A stretch of DNA of 24,322 bases from Anaerolineales bacterium UBA5195 (GCA_002412925.1 DHVZ01000049.1:1-24322), one strand, 5' to 3'; numbered from the stretch's first letter, positions 1 to 8,900 are shown. The notes: a model not told the origin generated them from the sequence alone. A program made the numbers and translations.

Positions 1-657
1 CCGGTCATGGCCAAGTGCCGCATCGGGCATTTCGTCGAGGCCCAAATCCTGGAAGCCGTCGGCGTGGACTACATCGACGAGTCCGAAGTCCTGACCCCCG
101 CCGATGAGGCCCATCACATCTTGAAACATAATTTTAAAGTGCCGTTTGTCTGCGGCTGCCGCAACCTGGGCGAAGCCCTACGCCGGATCGGCGAAGGAGC
201 GGCCATGATCCGCACCAAGGGCGAAGCCGGGACCGGGGATGTGGTCGAGGCTGTCCGGCACGGGCGCACCGTGCTGGGTGAAATCCGCAAAATCCAAAAC
301 ATGCCGGAAGAAGAATTGATGGCCTATGCCAAGGAAATCGGCGCACCGTATGAACTGGTGCTCGAGACCCGCCAATTGGGCCGCCTGCCGGTCGTCAACT
401 TTGCGGCGGGTGGGATCGCCACCCCGGCAGATGCGGCCTTGATGATGCAGCTCGGCGTCGATGGGGTCTTTGTCGGCAGTGGCATCTTCAAATCCGGCGA
501 CCCGGCCCGGCGCGCCAAGGCCATCGTCGAGGCTACCACCCACTTCCGCGAGCCGGGGATCCTGGCCGAGGTCAGCAAAAACCTGGGCGAACCAATGGTC
601 GGACGGCAGGTTTCATCCATCCCCGAACCGGATTTGATTGCGCAGCGAGGCTGGTAA
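1..657 (+). CDS. pdxS: Pyridoxal 5'-phosphate synthase lyase subunit PdxS, 5'-truncated by window edge
   Basis: PdxS condenses ribose 5-phosphate, glyceraldehyde 3-phosphate and PdxT-supplied ammonia into PLP; it forms the dodecameric core of the cytosolic PLP synthase. The open frame runs from base 1, so about 75 N-terminal residues lie outside the window; the ATG at 7 is internal (the VMAK motif). I recognise VMAKCRIGHFVEAQ, YIDESEVLTPADE, VPFVCGCRNLGEA, RTKGEAGTG and VNFAAGGIATPADAAL, all PdxS signatures. Both catalytic lysines are present: the one in VMAK (Lys81 in Bacillus numbering) and the one in RTKGE, 68 residues later as expected (Lys149). The C-terminus ends in the usual RGW. The TAA stop overlaps the next start by one base (TAATG), so the downstream acetyltransferase and pdxT are probably translationally coupled to it. 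Confidence 0.97.
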   Translation, partial: PVMAKCRIGHFVEAQILEAVGVDYIDESEVLTPADEAHHILKHNFKVPFVCGCRNLGEALRRIGEGAAMIRTKGEAGTGDVVEAVRHGRTVLGEIRKIQNMPEEELMAYAKEIGAPYELVLETRQLGRLPVVNFAAGGIATPADAALMMQLGVDGVFVGSGIFKSGDPARRAKAIVEATTHFREPGILAEVSKNLGEPMVGRQVSSIPEPDLIAQRGW

Positions 658-1130
658 TGATCGAGCAGATCAGCATTCAGAAAGCCACCCTGGAGGACAT
701 CTCCGTCCTGGCCCATCACCGGCTGGCGATGTTTACCGACATGGGCGTCGGCACACCCGAAAGCCGGGAAGCGGCCATCGAACTATTCAGACCCTATCTC
801 GAAGCCAACCTGCCCGGCGGCGTTTACCAGGGCTGGTTGGCCAAAACTGAAGATGGTCAGGTGATCGGCGGTGGAGGCCTGATCGTGGAGCCCTGGCCGG
901 CCGCCGCCCGGGACAGTCGGCCCCAATCGCGCCGGGCATACGTGCTCAACATCTATACCGAGCCGGAGTACCGCGGGCAGGGTGTTGCCCGTCAAATCAT
1001 GACCGCCATCCTTGACTGGTGCCGCGTCGAGGGTTTCGAAACAGTTTCTCTGCATGCCAGCAGCCTGGGCCGGCCGTTATACGAATCCCTGGGCTTCGAG
1101 CCGACCAACGAGATGCGGCTGAAACTATGA
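657..1130 (+). CDS. GNAT-family N-acetyltransferase inserted between pdxS and pdxT
   Basis: A 157-aa GNAT protein expected to transfer an acetyl group from acetyl-CoA to an amine; the substrate cannot be read from the sequence. The acetyl-CoA loop (motif A) is YRGQGVA at residues 105-111, preceded by the beta-4 strand AYVLNIYTEPE, and motif B is LYESLGFEP near residues 141-149. The start overlaps the pdxS stop (TAATG) and a GAGG lies 6 nt upstream; the stop overlaps the pdxT start (ATGA). It is therefore embedded in the PLP synthase operon and probably co-translated. A role linked to B6 metabolism is only an inference from position; a general small-molecule or protein acetyltransferase is equally possible. 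Confidence 0.9.
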   Translation: MIEQISIQKATLEDISVLAHHRLAMFTDMGVGTPESREAAIELFRPYLEANLPGGVYQGWLAKTEDGQVIGGGGLIVEPWPAAARDSRPQSRRAYVLNIYTEPEYRGQGVARQIMTAILDWCRVEGFETVSLHASSLGRPLYESLGFEPTNEMRLKL

Positions 1131-1723
1131 AAATCGGCGTTTTGGCGCTCCAAGGCGCTTTTATTGAACACGTCCAAACTTTGCGCAGGCTGGGCGCGGA
1201 GACCTGCGAAGTCCGTTTACCGGCTGACCTGGAGAGTCTCGACGGGCTGATCCTGCCGGGCGGCGAATCGACCACGATCGGCAAGCTGGCCGTCAAATAT
1301 GGGCTGATCGAACCGCTCCGCGCCCTGGCGCTGGCCGGAAAGCCGCTCTGGGGCACCTGCGCCGGGATGATTTTTATGTCCAAAGACGCCCGGCGCGACC
1401 AGCCCCTGCTAGGCCTGATGGACGTGATCGTTCGGCGGAACGCCTTTGGACGACAGGTTGACAGCTTCGAGACGGATCTGGTCGTCCCGGCCATCGCCAC
1501 CCCGGAAAACCCGCGGCCCTTCCACGCCATTTTCATCCGCGCGCCACTGATCGAAACGGTTGGGCCGGAGGTGGAGGTGCTGGCCCGGCTGGAGGCTGGC
1601 GCGATCGTCGCGGCCCGGCAAAAGAACTGGCTGGCGACCTCCTTCCACCCGGAACTGTCCAATGATGACCGCTTTCACCGCTATTTCCTGAAATTGGCAG
1701 AAAACAAAGCAGCTCCCGGTTGA
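1127..1723 (+). CDS. pdxT: Pyridoxal 5'-phosphate synthase glutaminase subunit PdxT
   Basis: A class I glutamine amidotransferase that hydrolyses glutamine and passes ammonia to PdxS. It has 198 residues, the normal size (about 190-200). The N-terminus MKIGVLALQGAFIEH is the family start, so I choose the ATG at 1127 rather than the in-frame ATG at 1019, which would add 36 unrelated residues inside the GNAT gene. Visible motifs are LPGGEST (44-49), the nucleophile elbow GTCAGM with Cys78, and SFHPEL with His174 and Glu176 completing the triad. The start overlaps the preceding stop by 4 nt. The last codons overlap one arm of a hairpin that ends the operon. Confidence 0.97.
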   Translation: MKIGVLALQGAFIEHVQTLRRLGAETCEVRLPADLESLDGLILPGGESTTIGKLAVKYGLIEPLRALALAGKPLWGTCAGMIFMSKDARRDQPLLGLMDVIVRRNAFGRQVDSFETDLVVPAIATPENPRPFHAIFIRAPLIETVGPEVEVLARLEAGAIVAARQKNWLATSFHPELSNDDRFHRYFLKLAENKAAPG

Positions 1724-1735
1724 ACTGGGAGCTGC
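1701..1735 (-). terminator. Intrinsic terminator shared by the converging pdxT and lipoprotein genes
   Basis: A perfect 9-bp inverted repeat GCAGCTCCC / GGGAGCTGC (1709-1717 and 1727-1735) with a 9-nt loop that can itself pair partly. On the minus strand it is followed by TTTGTTTT (1708 down to 1701), a good U-tract for the convergent lipoprotein gene. On the plus strand the following bases are TCAAATATT, so termination of pdxT is less certain. The plus-strand left arm lies inside the last codons of pdxT. Confidence 0.75.
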
Positions 1736-1778
1736 TCAAATATTGGCTCAAAGCAAGGCAAAACACCTCTGGCCCGGA

Positions 1779-2261
1779 TCATTTATGCCAGGGCACATCG
1801 ACCGGCACGCCGGTGGGGGGAATCTTGGCCGAGGCATCGCCGATATAAACCGAGTAGCTTTCTCCCGGAATGACCTCCAGCGCGACCAGGTCGTTGGAAT
1901 CGCATCTGGTCACGGCAGGGCAGCCGGTTGCGCCAAAGTGATAACTGGCCTCGTTGATCAGGACGGCATAAAAGACATACGTGCCCGGGGCTTCAACCGA
2001 GAAAGAGAGCGGCGGCGAGGTGGGCAAGACCACGCCTCCGTGTGAACTAGCCGGCATCACGATCTGGAAGGTTTTGCCGGTGTGGACTTCCTGAGCATAG
2101 ACGATCGAGGTAAAACCGGCCCCTCCGCCGCCCATATCCACGGTAACGGTGATCGTCGCCATCCTGAGGGGAGTAGCAGTGACAGTTGTTGAAGCGACGC
2201 CCGAACAGGCAGCCAGAACCAGAGCTAACAGAATATAGAACAACCTGAAGCGCTTTTGCAT
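1779..2261 (-). CDS. Small lipoprotein of unknown function
   Basis: About 160 residues. The N-terminus is a lipoprotein signal: basic MQKRFR, a hydrophobic stretch FYILLALVL and the lipobox LAAC with Cys19, after which a Thr/Ser-rich linker follows, so the mature protein should be lipid-anchored on the outer face of the membrane. I prefer the ATG at 2261 because an AGGA lies 9 nt upstream; an ATG at 2270 (three residues longer) abuts that same AGGA. The mature part is beta-rich by eye (alternating Val/Thr segments, FSVEAPGTYVFYAVL) with two cysteines in GCPAVTRC that could form a disulfide. I do not recognise the domain. It lies downstream of the PD40 gene on the same strand with an 89-nt gap and may be co-transcribed. 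Confidence 0.8.
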   Translation of the reverse strand: MQKRFRLFYILLALVLAACSGVASTTVTATPLRMATITVTVDMGGGGAGFTSIVYAQEVHTGKTFQIVMPASSHGGVVLPTSPPLSFSVEAPGTYVFYAVLINEASYHFGATGCPAVTRCDSNDLVALEVIPGESYSVYIGDASAKIPPTGVPVDVPWHK

Positions 2262-2350
2262 CTTAGCCATTCCTGGGTCATGATTGATTTGTTGGTTCTC
2301 TAAGGTTGAGTGGGGATAGAACGCAGGTTACGCCGATTTGCGCAGATAAA

Positions 2351-3232
2351 TCATTGCTTTAAACGATAAGAAACAAAGGCAATCCTGCGATTGTCGGGAG
2401 CCCACGAGTTGACATTGAGCGTGCCCTGTCCGCCGAACAGATTGAGGACGGTTTTCGATTCCCCGCCCTCGGCTGGAACGAAACGGATTTCCACATTTTT
2501 GTTGGCCGGATGGTCACCCGGAGCCACGTCCCCTTTTTGATAAGCGATGTAAACCACCCATTTGCCGTCAGGCGAAACATGGGGGAACCAGCAATTGGTC
2601 TCCTCTTTGACCATGTGAGTCGGGTTGGAGCCATCCGTTGCCATGCGCCAGACCTGCATCAGCCCAGTGCGCACGGAGTTGAACCAAATGTAGCGGCCAT
2701 CAGGGGAATATTCGGGGCCATCGTCCAGGCCGGGCAAATCCGTCAGTTGCATCTCTACGCCACCGTTGACGGAGATGGAGTAAATATCATACTGACCATT
2801 GCGTTCGGCGCAATAGGCCAGGGATTTGCCGTCCGGCGACCAGCCGTGCAGGTAGCTGGGGCCTTTCTCCGTCACCAGAGCCGGGCTGCCGCCAGAAAAC
2901 GGCAGGATGTAAATCCGCGAGGTGGCGTCTTCGTTCGTAAAGTGGCTGACAGCCAACTGACGGTTATCCGGGGAGAGTACGTGGTCATTGTTGCAATCGA
3001 TGGCAAAACCGGCGTCGATCTCTCGAATCGCCCCGGTGGCTAATTCATACGTGAACATCCGTCCGCGGCTGTTATAGACCAGGTACCGCCCGTCGCGCGT
3101 CCAATTGGGTGCCTCGATGACATAGTCAAACTCTTTCAAAACGGTCCTGACGCCGGTGAAAACATCGACCGTTTCCAAGATGCTAAAAGTATCCCGTTCA
3201 GCGATCCATTTGCGCAAAGTTTCGATATCCAT
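2351..3232 (-). CDS. TolB-like PD40 beta-propeller protein
   Basis: 293 residues with repeated WD40-like PD40 motifs of the form xSPDGxxxxY/F: NWTRDGRYLVY (43), LSPDNRQLAV (86), WSPDGKSLAY (131), YSPDGRYIWF (175), VSPDGKWVVY (219) and WAPDNRRIAF (277). That suggests one six-bladed propeller filling the whole protein. No signal peptide or membrane helix is seen, so it is probably cytoplasmic, unlike true TolB; there is no Tol-Pal context. Such stand-alone propellers are usually annotated as TolB-family proteins, with binding or oligopeptidase-like roles unproven. A GGAG lies 8 nt before the ATG. It is divergent from the MerR gene, and the 165-nt gap between the start codons holds the MerR promoter. 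Confidence 0.85.
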   Translation of the reverse strand: MDIETLRKWIAERDTFSILETVDVFTGVRTVLKEFDYVIEAPNWTRDGRYLVYNSRGRMFTYELATGAIREIDAGFAIDCNNDHVLSPDNRQLAVSHFTNEDATSRIYILPFSGGSPALVTEKGPSYLHGWSPDGKSLAYCAERNGQYDIYSISVNGGVEMQLTDLPGLDDGPEYSPDGRYIWFNSVRTGLMQVWRMATDGSNPTHMVKEETNCWFPHVSPDGKWVVYIAYQKGDVAPGDHPANKNVEIRFVPAEGGESKTVLNLFGGQGTLNVNSWAPDNRRIAFVSYRLKQ

Positions 3233-3347
3233 ATTTGGGCTCCAATTTGGGGGCTTTAGGTTCAGACCAAAACCAACTTAATCTTACCGCATTCAATTGA
3301 AAACAGGCTGCCAACCAGCCAGAATCTAAACGAATTTCAAAAATTCC

Positions 3348-3378
3348 TTGACTTGGAGTCACCTCCAGGTGATACACT
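3348..3378 (+). promoter_or_regulatory. MerR-type promoter and operator with 19-bp spacer
   Basis: The -35 box TTGACT (3348-3353) and the -10 box TACACT (3373-3378) are separated by 19 bp. Inside the spacer is the dyad TGGAG-TCAC-CTCCA (3354-3367). Over-long 19-20 bp spacers carrying a dyad are the hallmark of promoters that MerR-family activators bind and untwist. It lies directly before the MerR gene, so autoregulation plus control of the downstream reductase is the natural reading. The predicted start near 3385 leaves a very short leader containing the GAGG ribosome site. Confidence 0.75.
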
Positions 3379-3397
3379 GTTTTTACGAGGTGAAACG

Positions 3398-3781
3398 ATG
3401 AAAATTGCAGAAGTCAGTGAACGCTACGGCCTTTCAGTTGATACGCTGCGCTACTACGAACGAATTGGCCTGATCCCACACGTCACCCGAAGCGACAATG
3501 GCATCCGGGATTACCACGAACTCGATATCCGGCGAGTCGAATTCATCAAGTGTATGCGCGGCGCGGGGTTGCCCATCGAAGTGCTGATTGATTATATGGA
3601 ACTCATCCAGCAGGGTGACAGCACCATCGAGGCCCGCAAGGAAATCCTGGTCGAGCAGCGCGACCTGCTGGCGGCGCGCCTCCAGGAAATGCAAAAAACA
3701 CTGGATTTGTTAAACTACAAGATCCAGGTCTATGAAAAGGCAATTTTGACCAAAGAAAAAGCTATGGTTCAGGAAGAATAA
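3398..3781 (+). CDS. MerR-family transcriptional regulator, AdhR/NmlR-like
   Basis: 127 residues. The N-terminal MerR winged-helix domain (residues 1-70) shows MKIAEVSERYGLSVDTLRYY and ERIGLIPHVTRSDNGIRDY; a dimerising coiled coil spans about 80-115. Cys52 in FIKCMRGAG is at the position of the conserved cysteine of Bacillus AdhR, an aldehyde-responsive regulator. There is no C-terminal metal-binding cysteine cluster, arguing against a metal sensor. I choose the ATG at 3398 because GAGG lies 7 nt upstream and the alternative ATG at 3353 overlaps the -35 box of the promoter. It is followed after 12 nt by an aldo/keto reductase, a pairing typical of electrophile-stress regulators. The aldehyde or quinone effector is inferred. 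Confidence 0.93.
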   Translation: MKIAEVSERYGLSVDTLRYYERIGLIPHVTRSDNGIRDYHELDIRRVEFIKCMRGAGLPIEVLIDYMELIQQGDSTIEARKEILVEQRDLLAARLQEMQKTLDLLNYKIQVYEKAILTKEKAMVQEE

Positions 3782-3793
3782 AAGGAGCTCAAA

Positions 3794-4759
3794 ATGGAAA
3801 AACGAAAACTTGGAAATAGCGGCCTGGAAGTTTCAGCGCTTGGGCTGGGCTGTATGCGGATGAGTTTTGGCGACACGCCAACCGACAAGCAGGAAATGCT
3901 CACGTTCATGCACCAAGCGGTCGAGCGCGGGGTCACTTTCTTTGATACGGCAGAAGTCTACGGGCCGTTCACCAACGAGGAGCTGGTGGGCGAAGCCCTG
4001 GAGCCTTTTCGCGGAAAAGTGGTGATCGCCACCAAGTTCGGGTTCAAACACGGCGAAAAGGGACCGCATCCCACGGTTGGCCTGGACAGCCGCCCAGAGC
4101 AAATTAAGCGGGTGGCCGAGATGTCTCTCAAACGACTCAGAGTCGAGGCGATTGACCTGTTCTACCAGCACCGGCCCGATCCGAATGTGCCGATGGAAGA
4201 GGTGGCCGGAGCAGTACAGGATTTAATCCAGGCTGGCAAGGTCAGGTATTTTGGGCTTTCCGAGGCTAACGCCGAACAAATCCGCCGCGCCCATGCGGTG
4301 CAGCCGGTGGCGGCCTTACAAAGCGAATACTCCATCTGGTGGCGGGAGATCGAAGAAAATGCGGTCTTGTCCACCTGCGAAGAACTCGGCATTGGCCTGG
4401 TGCCTTTCAGCCCACTGGGACGCGGCTTCCTGACTGGCAAAGTGGACGAGAACACAACCTTCGATAGCTCTGACATCCGCAGCCGCAATCCACGTTTTAC
4501 GCCGGAGGCGATTAAAGCCAACCGGGCAGTGGTTGACCTGCTCGAACGGATTGCCGCACAAAAAGCAGCCACCCCAGCCCAAATCGCACTGGCCTGGCTG
4601 CTGGTGCAAAAGCCCTGGATTGTGCCGATCCCCGGCTCGCGCAAGCTCGAACGGCTGAATGAGAACCTTGGGGCGGCGAAGATCGCGCTGACAGCAGATG
4701 ACCTCGGAGAAATCAAAAGGGCCATGTCACAAATCACGGTGGTCGGCGACCGGTATTAA
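3794..4759 (+). CDS. Aldo/keto reductase
   Basis: 321 residues, standard AKR length, a cytosolic TIM-barrel NADPH-dependent carbonyl reductase. The N-terminus MEKRKLGNSGLEVSALGLGC is typical. The catalytic tetrad is complete: Asp51 and Tyr56 in FFDTAEVYGPFTNEE, Lys81 in IATKFGF and His126 in YQHRPDP. The cofactor-binding end is present as VPIPGSRKLERLNEN. A strong AAAGGAG stands 6 nt before the ATG. It shares an operon with the MerR gene, so it is probably induced by reactive carbonyls that it also reduces; the specific substrate cannot be stated. Confidence 0.95.
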   Translation: MEKRKLGNSGLEVSALGLGCMRMSFGDTPTDKQEMLTFMHQAVERGVTFFDTAEVYGPFTNEELVGEALEPFRGKVVIATKFGFKHGEKGPHPTVGLDSRPEQIKRVAEMSLKRLRVEAIDLFYQHRPDPNVPMEEVAGAVQDLIQAGKVRYFGLSEANAEQIRRAHAVQPVAALQSEYSIWWREIEENAVLSTCEELGIGLVPFSPLGRGFLTGKVDENTTFDSSDIRSRNPRFTPEAIKANRAVVDLLERIAAQKAATPAQIALAWLLVQKPWIVPIPGSRKLERLNENLGAAKIALTADDLGEIKRAMSQITVVGDRY

Positions 4760-4780
4760 ACCCCAGGGAGGAGCGATAGT

Positions 4781-5086
4781 ATGCAGATCAAAATAAGGGT
4801 CGAAGAGACAGTCATTACGGCTACTTTGAAAGATAGCAAAACCACCCAGGATTTCATCTCCCTGCTGTCGCTCACCATCACATAGGAAGATTATGGGCGG
4901 ACCGAAAAAATCAGCTGTCTGCCAGGAAAATTATCCACACAGGGCGCGCCTGCGGGCATTGACCCATCGATTGGAGACATCACGTATTACGCCCCCTGGG
5001 GGAATTAAGCAATTTTTTATCGAGGTTTTGGATACTCCAGCGGGCTTGTTCTCCTGGGAAGGATTGGCAGCGATCTGGCGGCTTAG
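4781..5086 (+). pseudogene. Degenerate cyclophilin-like-fold protein gene with in-frame stops
   Basis: An SD (GGGAGGAG, 7 nt spacing) and ATG at 4781 start a frame that reads like the small bacterial cyclophilin-like-fold family (cyclophil_like): KTTQDFISLLSLTIT, then a TAG at 4883, then EDYGRTEKISCLPGKLS, APAGIDPSIGDITYYAPWGN, a TAA at 5006, AIFYRGFGYSSGLVLLGRI, and a TAG at 5084. The frame is kept throughout with no indel, and each stop falls where family members usually have leucine (for example the L of PWGNLAIFY, from memory of the family). The product would be a 34-residue fragment. It directly follows the reductase and probably belonged to that operon. The 3' end runs into the convergent gene that ends at 5083. 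Confidence 0.75.
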
Positions 5087-5814
5087 TTTCGAAAATACTC
5101 TTTCGAGATGGCAATCATGATTGCCTCTTGGCCGGCAGCGATAATGCGTTGAAAAATGGTCTGGGGAGATTGGGACGAAGCATTTTTGTAAATTTTCTGC
5201 CCGATTCCAATTCCGAAGCCAAATGGATCGGGTTCTGAACTGGATTTTGTCCAATAGCTGCTATTGCCGTAAAAACCGTTGAGTGCCAGGACGAGAGCCC
5301 GGCCCGTCGAAACCGGTTTGCGATAGTAGGGTAGTTCCACCAAAAAGATTTCTCCAGAATACTCACGCAGGGCTTCACTAATTGTGGGCTGTCTGGGAGT
5401 CTGTTCTCCAATGCTCCAGCCTAAATTCCCCAGGGTTTGCTCCAAATCCAAGAGAATTTCTTTGTAATCCCGCGTGAGGCCGTAGTAATAGGTCAAGCGA
5501 TAAGCGCACACATAAGCGTAGGACTCTGAGCGCTTCCAACTATGTTCGCCCTTGGCGCACATATCCGAGAAGGTTTTTTCGGACAGGGTCAGGCCCGGTA
5601 CCGAGCCAAGTTCCACCTGGGCCTGGGTCAGTTCGTCAATCGCCTCACTTCTCAAGGCTGCCAATTTCTCTTCCCCTGGCAGGCTGCGCAGTTCCGCAAA
5701 GAAACCTGTCCAACCCCCGTACCCAAAAGAAACATAGAAGTTACAGAGCAGCAAGCCAGCCAGGAGTCCGGCGGCGCCAAAGATCGCGCCGATGGTTTTC
5801 AGGGTTCGGTTCAC
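5083..5814 (-). CDS. Hypothetical protein with one N-terminal membrane helix
   Basis: 243 residues beginning at a GTG codon preceded by GGAG with 5-nt spacing. A hydrophobic segment at about residues 7-29 (TIGAIFGAAGLLAGLLLCNF) after basic MNRTLK looks like an uncleaved signal anchor, with the remainder outside. The rest is soluble, with a possible helical part (LPGEEKLAALRSEAIDEL), cysteines at CAKGEH and YVCAYR, and a Tyr-rich stretch RLTYYYGL. I recognise no family. It lies 147 nt downstream of the GAF/phosphatase gene on the same strand; the gap contains a weak hairpin, so it may have its own transcription. Its last codons overlap the end of the cyclophilin-like remnant. Confidence 0.75.
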   Translation of the reverse strand: MNRTLKTIGAIFGAAGLLAGLLLCNFYVSFGYGGWTGFFAELRSLPGEEKLAALRSEAIDELTQAQVELGSVPGLTLSEKTFSDMCAKGEHSWKRSESYAYVCAYRLTYYYGLTRDYKEILLDLEQTLGNLGWSIGEQTPRQPTISEALREYSGEIFLVELPYYRKPVSTGRALVLALNGFYGNSSYWTKSSSEPDPFGFGIGIGQKIYKNASSQSPQTIFQRIIAAGQEAIMIAISKEYFRN

Positions 5815-5911
5815 GTTTTCTCCAGGAGCCTTCCAGATTTTTTAGGGCCTCCAGGATTTTCCCGCCTGCCCCGATGGGCATACGGGGTCCTACCACGGAG
5901 ATTTCCCAAAG

Positions 5912-5954
5912 AGCCGCTTTTTAATGTCCAGGAGCTGCCATCACAAAGGCGGCT
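5912..5954 (-). terminator. Possible weak hairpin terminator after the GAF/phosphatase gene
   Basis: AGCCGC and AAA/TTT arms (5912-5920 and 5945-5954, one bulged base) enclose a 24-nt loop. On the minus strand only CTTT follows. The long loop and short U-tract make this a weak call. Confidence 0.3.
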
Positions 5955-5961
5955 GACTGGT

Positions 5962-8900
5962 TCAGTCATTCCTTCTGAGCACAATTAGCGTGATATCATC
6001 CGAAACGGGGTACTCAGCGACAAATGCAATGACCGCCTCGTCAATCTCATCAAGCAGGCGCTGGGAGTTACCCGCCTCCGATTTTCTCAACACATTCAGC
6101 AGGCGCGCGTCACCAAAAACTTCGCCCGCCGCCGAGAAGGCCTCGGTGATGCCATCGGTGTAGAAGACCAGCCGGTCGCCCGCAGCCAGCTCGAGGCTGC
6201 GCTCGGTCATTTCGGCGCGCTCAATGACGCCCAGCGCAATCCCGGTCCGAGTCAGGGATTCGATAGTTGTCCCCGGCTCCTTCGCTGGGGATGAACGCAC
6301 CAACAGGGGCGGATTGTGACCGGCGTTGGCATAGGTAAAGCGCCCGGTCTGGGGGTCAAGCGCGCCGTAGACAGCAGTGACGAACATGCCCTGCTCGCAA
6401 TCAGGATAGAGCAGGTTGTTGACCTGCATCAGCGCCCCAGCCGGGGAATCGGTCTGCAAAACGGCGGCGCGGATCAGGGTGCGGGTTAAGGCCATGAACA
6501 AGGCCGCGGGGATGCCTTTGTCGGCCACGTCTGCAATGAACAGGCCCAGGCGTCCATCCGGAAGGTTGATCACATCGTAAAAATCACCACCCATTTGCAG
6601 GGCCGTGCGCCAGCGGGCTGCCAGATCCCAACCCTGCGGGGCAGTCAATTGCTTGGGGATGAAGGTTTCCTGAATCTGGCGGGCCAACTGGACTTCGGTC
6701 TCAAGCCGTTCGCGGTTGACCATTTCCTTTTGGAACAGGTCGTTCTGGATGGCCAGGGCAACTTGCTGGGCCACACCGTTCAAGATTTCAAGCCGCCGGT
6801 TGCGAAAGCGCCGTCCGCCGATGGCTTCCTCGACCAATAAAACGCCATAGGTTTCACCCTTGAGCATCAGCGGCAGGGCCACCAGCAAACGGTCATCGCT
6901 ATAAGTGACCGCCTGCAGTTCTTCGTTGCTGCAAGGGCAGACCGTCAGCCAGCTTTCGGGACCAAGGCGCGCATCCTGGCACATGACCATCTGTCCCTGC
7001 TGGATGGCCTCGGTCAGTAGAGGGAATTCCCCCGCTTCAAAAGTTTTCCAGAGAGTGGCATGCAGTTCATCGGGAATGCCGTACTCCTGCGCTGGACGCA
7101 GCAGGCCAGCGGATTCATCCCATGAATAAATGGCAGTGCGCTCGACTCCAACCAGGATGGGCATGATCCGCACAATCGTACCCAGGATTTCGTCGATATC
7201 CGAAAGGCTGACCACCGCCTGGGCAACCTGCAACAAGGCTGCCGATGCATAGGCCTGCTCTTGTGACGAATCGTACAGGCGGGCATTTTCGATGGCAACC
7301 GCAGCGTAGCTGGCAAAGGTCGTGGCCATGGCCTGCGCCTCGTGGCCGTAACGGCCCGGGGTGTGATGCGCCAGGGTCAGCGCGCCAACCGATTGGTCGC
7401 CAATCCGCAGGGGCACGGCAATCGCCGAATGATTGGCGTCGAAACCCGCCGCATAAGCGGACGGACCAAAAGGGTCGGTCGGTTTGCGAATAAAGGGCTG
7501 GCGCGTGAGCAGGGCGGCCGCCAACATGCCAGTCGCATCTGGGGAATTCTGGCGGGCCAGCTCCAGTTCTGAAGCGCGCGCGCCATGCACGGCGGCACAG
7601 TAAAGATCTTCTTCGTCCAGGAGCCAAATGGCAGCTATATCGGAGGCCAGGTTGCGCTCCAATTCGGTTAAAACCGCGTCGAGCACCTGATCGAGGCTGG
7701 CATTGGCTGAAAGCAGCACAGCCACCTCGCGCAAGCTGTCGCCCACCTGCCGCCGCCACTGTTCGGAGCGGTACAGGTCGGCATTACGGATGGCCGCCGC
7801 AACAGAATCGCCCAGCATCTCGATGATCAACCTGTCCTGTTCGGTGAAGGCATTCATCTGGTCAGACTGAACATCCAGGATACCATTAACCTGCCCATTG
7901 AAAATCAGCGGCACGCACAATTCGGAGCGGGTGTTGGCAGGCGGCAGCGGTGAGGGAACATAGCGCGGGTCTTCATCCACGTTGTTCGCCAGAAAGGTTT
8001 CCCCATGCTGCGCCACCCACGAAATCACCCCTTCTTCATCGTCCAGGTTGAGGATATAGCCTTCGAGGGCCGCCGAGCGCGCGCCCGAACCGGCCTCGTA
8101 ATGGATCTGCCGCCGGGTGGAATGCACCGTAAAAACATGAACGTACGGGAAATTAAAACGGGTGGCGATTAGCTCGGCCACTTCCTGCATCAGATCGCGC
8201 AGGTTCAAAATGGAGGTAATCTGCTTGCTGACTTCACCCACCACGCGCATCTGGTTGGCCTGGCGGCGCAGGTCACCGTACAACTTCGCGCCCTCGATAG
8301 CCACAGCCACACTATCGGCCAGGGCGCGCAAAACCAGCATGTCATACGGATGGAAGGCATTCAGCGCGTCCGACTGCACATCCAGCACGCCAACCACACG
8401 TTCTTCGAGCTTAAGTGGCAGCGCCAACTCTGACCGGGTTTCCGGCAGGCCATCCAAAGGGCGGAAGCGCGGGTCAGCGCGAACGTTGTTGACCAGGATT
8501 TCCTGGCCCGTCTGGGCCGCCTGACCCACCAACCCCTGGCCAAGTTCGACCGAAAAAACCAGTTCTTTCACCCGACCTTTGCGGCGGGTTGCGCCACCGG
8601 AGCTCGAACGAAAGGCCAGCGCCTTCTGCCCCGGCTCCAGGGTAAAAATCCCCACATAATAATATTTGAATGTCGACTGGATCAGGCGGGTCACTTTGCG
8701 GGCCAGTTCGTCGATATCCGGCTCGTTGGCAATCTGCGCCGAAACGGTACGCACCAGCGCCAACTGCCCCAGCCGCCAACGCTCCACATTCACCCGGTGC
8801 CACGCAACCAGGGCGATGGAGGCCGTGCGAGTCAGGCCTTCCAAAAAGCGCAGTTCACGGGGGGTGATTTTTTCGCCGTTCAAGCGGCGGACCTGGATCA

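Noticed and set aside
1019..1126. Upstream ATG at 1019 as the pdxT start
   Set aside because: The extra 36 residues resemble no PdxT and lie inside the GNAT gene; the family N-terminus starts exactly at 1127.
4893..5120. A 75-codon open frame at 4893-5120 as a gene
   Set aside because: It is out of frame with the cyclophilin-like remnant, which explains the same DNA better, and has no SD.
5962..6000. A sigma factor gene next to the partner-switching module
   Set aside because: I saw no sigma-70 region 2 or 4 motifs in any open frame of the window.
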